In this document: in pieces, positions 59,501 to 64,000 of the stretch | How the letters are laid out: every line of letters begins with the position of its first letter | Numbering within the stretch: the stretch's first letter is position 1 | Assembly (NCBI GenBank): GCA_017527945.1 | Contig: JAFXPL010000057.1 | Coordinates: 1-64,000, forward strand | Direction: 5' to 3' | Length of the DNA stretch: 64,000 nucleotides | Source of the DNA: Bacteroidales bacterium | GTDB taxonomy: Bacteria > Bacteroidota > Bacteroidia > Bacteroidales > WCHB1-69 | The notes under the pieces: model-generated | Seen by the model: the letters and a program-made list of their open reading frames with translations, nothing else | Databases searched by the model: none | Told to the model about the DNA's origin: nothing | Translations under genes and position numbers: made by a program

Positions 59501-62480
59501 CACCGTCTGGTCGAAAGTGGAGAAGACCGTGAACCTGGCGACGTTCGTCAACCGTTGGAACAAGACCGCCCTTTGCGGCCGCAAAGTCTGGAACGACAGG
59601 AACAACCAGGACAACAAACGTCCGGAGAGCATCATCGTCCGCCTTCGCGCCGACGACCAAGAGATTGAAGAAAAAACCGTCACGGCGGACAACGGCTGGA
59701 GTTGGGAATTCAACGACCTGCCCAAATTCAACGACAACGCGGTGGAAATCGTCTATACCCTCACTGAAGACGAAATCGCCGAATATGAGACGGCGTACGA
59801 AACCCGGGCGGCGGCCACCGAGACCGCCCCGGACACCATCATTGTGACCAACACCCACATCCCCGACTCCGTGCTGGTGAGCGTCTCCAAGATCTGGGAC
59901 GACCACAACAACAACGACAACTACCGTCCCGCTGCCATCACCCTGCAGCTGACGGCCGACGACGAGGTTGTGGCGACCCGCGTGGTCACCGGCACCGGCT
60001 ACGAATGGGAAGTCTCCTTCGGCAAGTGGCCGCGCAAAAAAGAAGGCCACGACATCACCTACTCCGTCAGGGAGGACGCCGTCAACAAATACGAGACCTC
60101 CGAAGTCGTGCGCATCCCCTCCGGCGACGAGGGCCTCTGCCATCTGCAGATCACGAACACGCACAAGCTTGACAGCATCAGACCGCGTGTTTCCAAGCAA
60201 TGGACCGCCGAACTGGGCATCAACGCAGACGTGGAATTCAGACTCTACCGCACCCTTCGCGCAGACATTCCCTTCGACCCGCACTCCGAGGACTGGACGC
60301 TGTTGGAAAGCGGCTCCGTCATGGCGGCTCCGGCCTATCCGAGTGTGTTTTACTTCGAACAATATCCCAAATTCCATAACGGCACCGCCTACCGCTACCA
60401 CGTCCAAGAGGCCAGCCATTTCAACGGCTTCGAACCCGTCTATGAACACAACGGTGAGCTCAACGAGAGCAACGAATACACCGAACACATCACCAACACG
60501 AAGGTGAACCCCATCTCTGTCACCATCCCGGTGAAGAAGGTCTTGGAAGGCCGCGCATGGAACAGCAGCGACACCTACATGATGGCGCTCGTCCCGCAGG
60601 ATGGCCCCGCACCCGCCAACGCCGTCACCATTGGCAACATCACCTTCGGCACCACGACGATTACGAACGGGAGCGACGGCAGCGGCAACTACCGCACCGC
60701 CGACTTCGCGCCCATCACCTTCACTTTGGAGGACATGGAGGGCAAGAGCGACTCCGTGTTCCACTACCACGTGCGTGAGCTCACCTCCGCCGAGAGCGGC
60801 CTGCCGCGCGTGCCCAGTGTCTCCTACTCCACCGAACGCTACCACGTCTATGTCCACGTCACCAAGGCCAACCAAGTCCTGAACGTTACCGGCATCACCG
60901 TCACCAAGAGCGGCGCGACGACACCCGTCGATACGGCGGTCATCACCAACCATTTCAACAACCTCGTCACCCACTTCATCCTGAAAGCGGAAAAGGAACT
61001 CACCACCAACGGCCTGCACAAGACCCTTGCTGACGGCGACTACAGCTTCACCCTCAAGCCCATTGGCGAGAACGCCGCCATCGCCCCGATGCCGTCCAAC
61101 GCCACCGGCACCAGCGCCGACCGCCGGCTCACCGTCCACAACAAGGGACACTTGGTGCTCTTCGACGACCCCGAGGGCCAGGGATTCGTCTTCCGCTACG
61201 ACGACCTGCTGTACAACCTCCACTTCACCGACGAGCAGCTTGAGCAGGGCGTCTCCTTCCGCTACGAAATCGGCGAGGACATCCCCGACGGCTGCGAGCT
61301 CAACACCACCACCTTCACCCGCAACAGAACGGTGGTCAACACCGAGGGCGTCATGGTGGACGAGACCTACGACGCGGTGAAGCACATCCGCACCATCACC
61401 GTGCGCAAGACCACGGTCGATGGCGAGACGCTCCTTGAGGTCAGCGCCGGCCTCAGCCTCGAAAACGACTTCTGCCTCACCGACAACGGCGACACCGTCA
61501 AGGTGGTCAACGGCAGCGAAGAATATATCCGTCGCCACGGCACCGGCGGCGTGCCTGTCTTCCACAACTCCCTCACGGCACACATTAACGTCACCGTGGA
61601 GAAGCGTTGGGACGACTTCCACAATGCCCTCGAAACCCGTCCCAACGGAGTGACCGTCACCCTGTTGGCCAACGGTGCGGCAACCGGCTTCACACACACC
61701 CTCACCGCCGACGAGAATTGGACCTACACCTTCCGGAACCTGCCCGTCTCGAATGCCAGCGGCATCGTCAACTATACCGTACGGGAGAATGTGGTGAACC
61801 ACTACACAGCCGACTACAGCGGCAACATGGACGAGGGGCTGATCATCACGAACACCCTCGCCACGTACGGCAACGACGAGCAGTGCGCCATCATCGTGAC
61901 GCGCGACCAGCTCTGCGAGTGCACCGAGGCCGACTGCCCCGCCACCTTCACGGCCGACGGCAACACCTACACGGCCGCCAAGATCGACGGCTACTGCTGG
62001 ATGACCGAGAACCTGCGCACAGAGGTGCCTCATGCCATGACCTACCGCTCCTCGGTCAGCACAGACGCTGAAGCCAACGCACAGACCTACGGATACCTCT
62101 ACACGTGGCATGTCGCGGCCGGCGGCACCGACACTCCGCAGCGCATCAACGGCTACGTCAGGGGCATTTGCCCGAACGGCTGGCACCTGCCCACCACGGC
62201 GGAAATCAACGTGCTGCGCACCCACAGCGCCGAAAGCCTCAGCAGCGAAGACCTCTGGGTGAACCAGTTCGGCACCAACGCCTCGGGCTTCAACGCACGC
62301 CCGGCCGGCTTCTACAACGCCGCCCTGGATCGCTTCGAGGCTCTGCACAGCGAGACCTGGTTCCACGGCGACACCTCCTCGTCCGCCTTCGGCCTCCAGT
62401 ACCACTGCTGCACCGTTCCCTTCGACAAACAGTCCCAGCAGAACGCCTTCAGCGTCAGGTGCGTGAAAGACTGCGAATAA
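56553..62480 (+). CDS. Giant mosaic surface protein: BspA-type repeats, pilin-isopeptide and Cna-B domains, Fib_succ_major
   Basis: 1975 residues with an N-terminal signal (YIFAMFLTIAAVVGFGLSGK). Residues ~130-360 are BspA-type DUF285 repeats (YMFSGFNNLEEIDFSGV; MFNGCSSLDTVIL; MFKDCTSLDTLDLSG). After a linker come alternating FctA/Spy0128-like domains (LSAGQFQFQLVADGD; YNNAEHTVTV-type strands) and about four Cna-B domains (ALCGRKVWNDRNNQDNKRPE; LVSVSKIWDDHNNNDNYRPA; VTVEKRWDDFHNALETRPNG). FctA and Cna-B normally build covalently cross-linked Gram-positive pili. The end (~1780-1975; YCWMTENLRTEV, GICPNGWHLPTTAE) is a Fibrobacter-type paralogous domain. No T9SS domain is present. An adhesin role is likely; module transfer from Bacillota is probable. 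Confidence 0.85.
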   Translation: MKNKKYIFAMFLTIAAVVGFGLSGKTYVENPKNSISQSEPLQPDAKEVDAVNLPTDRAIADTWYFHLSESGTLTIRLLNSQTSGGLTKNYNSASAWDEVWSKNGENIRPYVKKVVFAANNNGVKFDFGGYDISYMFSGFNNLEEIDFSGVKEEGSYVRNVRGLFQNCSKLKSVDLSWMKSNSKTFDMVDMFNGCSSLDTVILNNPGFVTRESTLDGSEPPTSGSVQMQRMFQGCSNLKYVDMSNITIYGRSDWTQVQGMFRGLQSLEEVRFENTKFPNVTNFTSMFENCPNLKKATFTNTNGGSMAPNAVYMTNMFKDCTSLDTLDLSGFGKLDWIVNMDGLVKKCTSLVMLNLDNLDNSHIGPTSYNNYHPNDAAITGSPEYGRALGLETCTSLKTLSALNSKIWMCKNNRGLPGSEYFDASSEGNIYYFTTKQMDLASDQGSTVRIATKRDYIDLLTDRDATNKPTIDPTGDLPDIGTNINMKYGDLNTNGAGFLPPGKYTITTEDWELDETVVPEGESFYRIAYLSERPYTVTGGWENGKIQYQIADDKKPANYVQPAEPELLLIEYNSEYAGGQNYQLNTIQKKWDNSGNEVIDLSSSPLVFTYENAAIDVNGKLHNVAISIKKITFKDLNKIPQNPNRIHDNNYYYDDNYGGEYYRPIVRATQGDGLMFLNYARQGDPMDGSLSDENNIRILTGGSGTDIEFTVSIVGANENTTFIFNSNDLDVPASQDWVYNDNNDACFDNLPISNVTYGINGESFVLGNGNNLGTVTFAEHTGLKLVNNHVISTGSDPSTSWSEFAVKADATGADYTWVSGVGCTTYALRDTKPLTIGSIALKTAAQKDFDGELSAGQFQFQLVADGDQPTTVEGLSQTKTNDASGKVVFDPIVLEKDANNNGIDNPGLYYPGTNPTKNTHGEGQHNQFTYTFKIKEVVDASNSDILYDNAEHTVTVKVRGPENDEELAKGIMAEFFLDGSETAFDTVWSKVEKTVNLATFVNRWNKTALCGRKVWNDRNNQDNKRPESIIVRLRADDQEIEEKTVTADNGWSWEFNDLPKFNDNAVEIVYTLTEDEIAEYETAYETRAAATETAPDTIIVTNTHIPDSVLVSVSKIWDDHNNNDNYRPAAITLQLTADDEVVATRVVTGTGYEWEVSFGKWPRKKEGHDITYSVREDAVNKYETSEVVRIPSGDEGLCHLQITNTHKLDSIRPRVSKQWTAELGINADVEFRLYRTLRADIPFDPHSEDWTLLESGSVMAAPAYPSVFYFEQYPKFHNGTAYRYHVQEASHFNGFEPVYEHNGELNESNEYTEHITNTKVNPISVTIPVKKVLEGRAWNSSDTYMMALVPQDGPAPANAVTIGNITFGTTTITNGSDGSGNYRTADFAPITFTLEDMEGKSDSVFHYHVRELTSAESGLPRVPSVSYSTERYHVYVHVTKANQVLNVTGITVTKSGATTPVDTAVITNHFNNLVTHFILKAEKELTTNGLHKTLADGDYSFTLKPIGENAAIAPMPSNATGTSADRRLTVHNKGHLVLFDDPEGQGFVFRYDDLLYNLHFTDEQLEQGVSFRYEIGEDIPDGCELNTTTFTRNRTVVNTEGVMVDETYDAVKHIRTITVRKTTVDGETLLEVSAGLSLENDFCLTDNGDTVKVVNGSEEYIRRHGTGGVPVFHNSLTAHINVTVEKRWDDFHNALETRPNGVTVTLLANGAATGFTHTLTADENWTYTFRNLPVSNASGIVNYTVRENVVNHYTADYSGNMDEGLIITNTLATYGNDEQCAIIVTRDQLCECTEADCPATFTADGNTYTAAKIDGYCWMTENLRTEVPHAMTYRSSVSTDAEANAQTYGYLYTWHVAAGGTDTPQRINGYVRGICPNGWHLPTTAEINVLRTHSAESLSSEDLWVNQFGTNASGFNARPAGFYNAALDRFEALHSETWFHGDTSSSAFGLQYHCCTVPFDKQSQQNAFSVRCVKDCE

Positions 62481-62553
62481 GCACCCAGACATCCCACAAA
62501 CATATACATATATACAATAAAATATCAAATTAAAAATAGGAAACGTGTAATTT

Positions 62554-64000
62554 ATGAAGAGATTTTATGCCATCGTCATGATGACATTGCTCCTTTTCTC
62601 GGGGTTCCCGCTCCAGAAGGAACGCATCAAACTGAAACTCCCCAAACTGGCAAAGCAGCAGATTGAATGCAGCTGGCTCCACCGCCCAACGTCACGGGCA
62701 AAGCAGGAGCGCTCAACCTACGGGAAGAGCTACGCCATGAACGAGGCGGCGAGCAAACAACAACAGTCCGCCGAAAAGAAGCTCCGCCGGAAGGCAGCCC
62801 CATCAAAGCCCTCCGTGAACTTCACCCTGAATGACGGCCAAGAGAAACTGCTGGCCAGCAACGAGGCCGGCACCTCTGAACCCGAGATGGCGGAAGCGGA
62901 GGTCGCATACTGCCCACGCGCGCGTTTTGAGGGCGAGACCGACGAACTGCAGGTCCTGGTGCAGGCCGACGCGGGGGTGTTCCCCTACGGCACGGAGATG
63001 CGCGTGGAGCCAGTGGCTTCTGACTACGCCTTGGCAGCGGTGAACAGCAGCGGCGGCGCAGCCACGGACGCATTGGCGGCCGACATCACCTTCTGGCACG
63101 AGGGCGAGGAGGTGCAGCCGCAAGGGGAGGTCTTCGTGCAGCTGACCGCCAAGCGCGAGATCGCGGGCGACAGCCACCACTCGATGACCATCGACGACGA
63201 AGGCAACGCCACCCTGATTGCCAGTGCGGCTTCCAAAGCCTCCATCTTCAACACCAACCACTTCACGGTGTATGGCATCGTGGGCAGGACATACAACAAC
63301 GGTGAGGTAGAAACGAAGGCACGCTACACCTATGAGTTCTACGCAGGCACGCCCGGAACGGATCCGTCCGGATGGGCTAAGGTCGACAATCAGATCGTCA
63401 TCTTCGGTGAAGATGTCAGGGAGCCCAAGCTTCCCGCGGCAGGCGACGGCTATTATTTCAACGCATGGGAAACGGAAGAGGGTGAGACGCTTCCCTTTAC
63501 AAACGGCGTCATCCAGAGCCCGGTGCCGGAGGGTGCCTCCGAAGATAGGCTGGTCAGGGTGTATGCAAGGTATGACCGTGTCTTCTATGTGTTCTTCCAT
63601 ACGAAGGAAAAGGGCAGTGACTATGACGCGATCCACCTGACAAGGGAAGGAGAAACCGGAGACGAGATCACTGTGGATGACGTGGAGCTCACCTCCGTGG
63701 AAGCGCCGAACGCCTTTGTCGGCTGGTTGAACGAAGACGGAGACACCGTTACCGGAAGCGTCATGATCGGGGAGGAAGATATCCATCTCTATCCGGACAT
63801 CCGTCCGGGCATCACGGTGACCTTTAACGCAAATGAAGGGCAGTTTGGCCTTGGCGATGACGCCGCGGAGACCTATGAAGTGGTGATCCCGCAGGGCTCC
63901 AGTGTGAGTGAGCCGACGGGCGCGTCCCTTCCGACCCGCACCGGATATGAATTCGACGGCTGGTACACGGATGCGGAATGTACAGAACCATACGGTTTTG
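62554..64000 (+). CDS. Surface protein with InlB-type repeats, right end cut
   Basis: The frame runs from ATG 62554 to the window edge (482 codons). A short signal (FYAIVMMTLLLFSGFPLQKE) is followed by a basic, low-complexity stretch. A beta-rich domain comes next (LQVLVQADAGVFPYGTEMRV), seen in Gram-positive cell-wall proteins. From ~63300 InlB B-repeat-like units appear (TVTFNANEGQFGLGDDAAET; TRTGYEFDGWYTDAECTEPY). From that point AGG (Arg) and GGA (Gly) codons, rare before, become common. The gene lies 73 bp after the giant mosaic protein, in the same direction. It is probably a second adhesin; the join could also be an assembly chimera. Confidence 0.75.
   Translation, partial: MKRFYAIVMMTLLLFSGFPLQKERIKLKLPKLAKQQIECSWLHRPTSRAKQERSTYGKSYAMNEAASKQQQSAEKKLRRKAAPSKPSVNFTLNDGQEKLLASNEAGTSEPEMAEAEVAYCPRARFEGETDELQVLVQADAGVFPYGTEMRVEPVASDYALAAVNSSGGAATDALAADITFWHEGEEVQPQGEVFVQLTAKREIAGDSHHSMTIDDEGNATLIASAASKASIFNTNHFTVYGIVGRTYNNGEVETKARYTYEFYAGTPGTDPSGWAKVDNQIVIFGEDVREPKLPAAGDGYYFNAWETEEGETLPFTNGVIQSPVPEGASEDRLVRVYARYDRVFYVFFHTKEKGSDYDAIHLTREGETGDEITVDDVELTSVEAPNAFVGWLNEDGDTVTGSVMIGEEDIHLYPDIRPGITVTFNANEGQFGLGDDAAETYEVVIPQGSSVSEPTGASLPTRTGYEFDGWYTDAECTEPYGF

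Noticed and set aside
59130..62528. 1132-residue antisense frame under the giant surface protein
   Set aside because: It mirrors GC-rich third positions of the sense gene, has low-complexity Val/Gly/Asp-rich sequence and no conserved motif.
1..64000. tRNA, rRNA, integrase or transposase genes
   Set aside because: I saw no cloverleaf-like sequence, ribosomal RNA segment, or DDE/tyrosine/serine recombinase motifs in any frame.

Overview
The window looks like a chromosomal segment of a member of the Bacteroidales (phylum Bacteroidota). Nearly every intergenic region carries the Bacteroidota -7 promoter element (TAnnTTTG, usually TATTTTTG or TATCTTTG followed by GCGGC). One secreted protein ends in a type IX secretion sorting domain, and the set includes DUF4301, DUF4293, a lamin-tail surface protein, a Fibrobacter-type paralogous domain and BspA-type repeats. 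Core genes are visibly GC-rich. A long internal block (about 3.1-4.7 kb and 8-34.8 kb) is AT-rich and packed with defence, toxin and regulatory genes, so it reads as an accessory island inside core chromosome. I cannot name the species.

Layout. 1-2.8 kb: end of a nucleoid-associated protein, an ATPase under a large inverted repeat, and a THUMP-like methyltransferase. 2.8-4.7 kb: a small hypothetical gene and a HigB toxin with a HigA/ImmA-IrrE partner. 4.8-7.9 kb: DUF4301 protein and an iron-sulfur dihydropyrimidine dehydrogenase-like enzyme. 8.2-9.9 kb: AbiEi/AbiEii toxin-antitoxin pair. 9.98-23.7 kb: one minus-strand run of 14 tightly spaced genes. In transcription order they are a K+ channel, a protein kinase, a TerY-C zinc protein, a TerY-like vWA protein, a PP2C phosphatase, a single-pass membrane protein, HxsA, HxsD, HxsB, HxsC, a TPR-MORN protein, a TPR-FtsK translocase, a zinc-ribbon/PH-like protein and an exported nuclease. 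23.76-24.02 kb: a structured non-coding RNA with its own promoter and terminator. 24.5-30.4 kb: an MBL hydrolase and a protease-NACHT STAND protein, that is, an Avs1-like anti-phage system. 30.4-35.2 kb: DUF4143 ATPase with 33-bp-periodic upstream repeats, RhuM, a TonB-like lipoprotein candidate and a second HigBA pair. 35.2 kb to the end: ordinary chromosome with a flippase; an acyl-CoA dehydrogenase/ETF/CoA-transferase operon running into lolD; asd; a lamin-tail protein; an MBL hydrolase; an acyl-CoA ligase; a transglutaminase; a T9SS cargo protein; a GH78 rhamnosidase; and two giant mosaic surface proteins. The second of these is cut by the window edge.

How the genes may work together. The strongest candidate for an undescribed system is 9,979-23,677. 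It joins a phospho-signalling triad (kinase, PP2C and TerY-type vWA with its zinc domain) to the His-Xaa-Ser (Hxs) radical-SAM peptide cassette. Added to these are a soluble TPR-tethered FtsK motor, a K+ channel and a nuclease with an export signal, all in one operon beside Avs1 and AbiE. The individual families are recognisable. The combination and its purpose are inference.

A non-coding feature worth attention is a family of tandem heptamers in at least four gene junctions. The largest has 20 units whose sequence drifts stepwise. Near the right edge the codon usage of the last gene shifts, and its product turns into InlB-type repeats typical of Gram-positive surface proteins.
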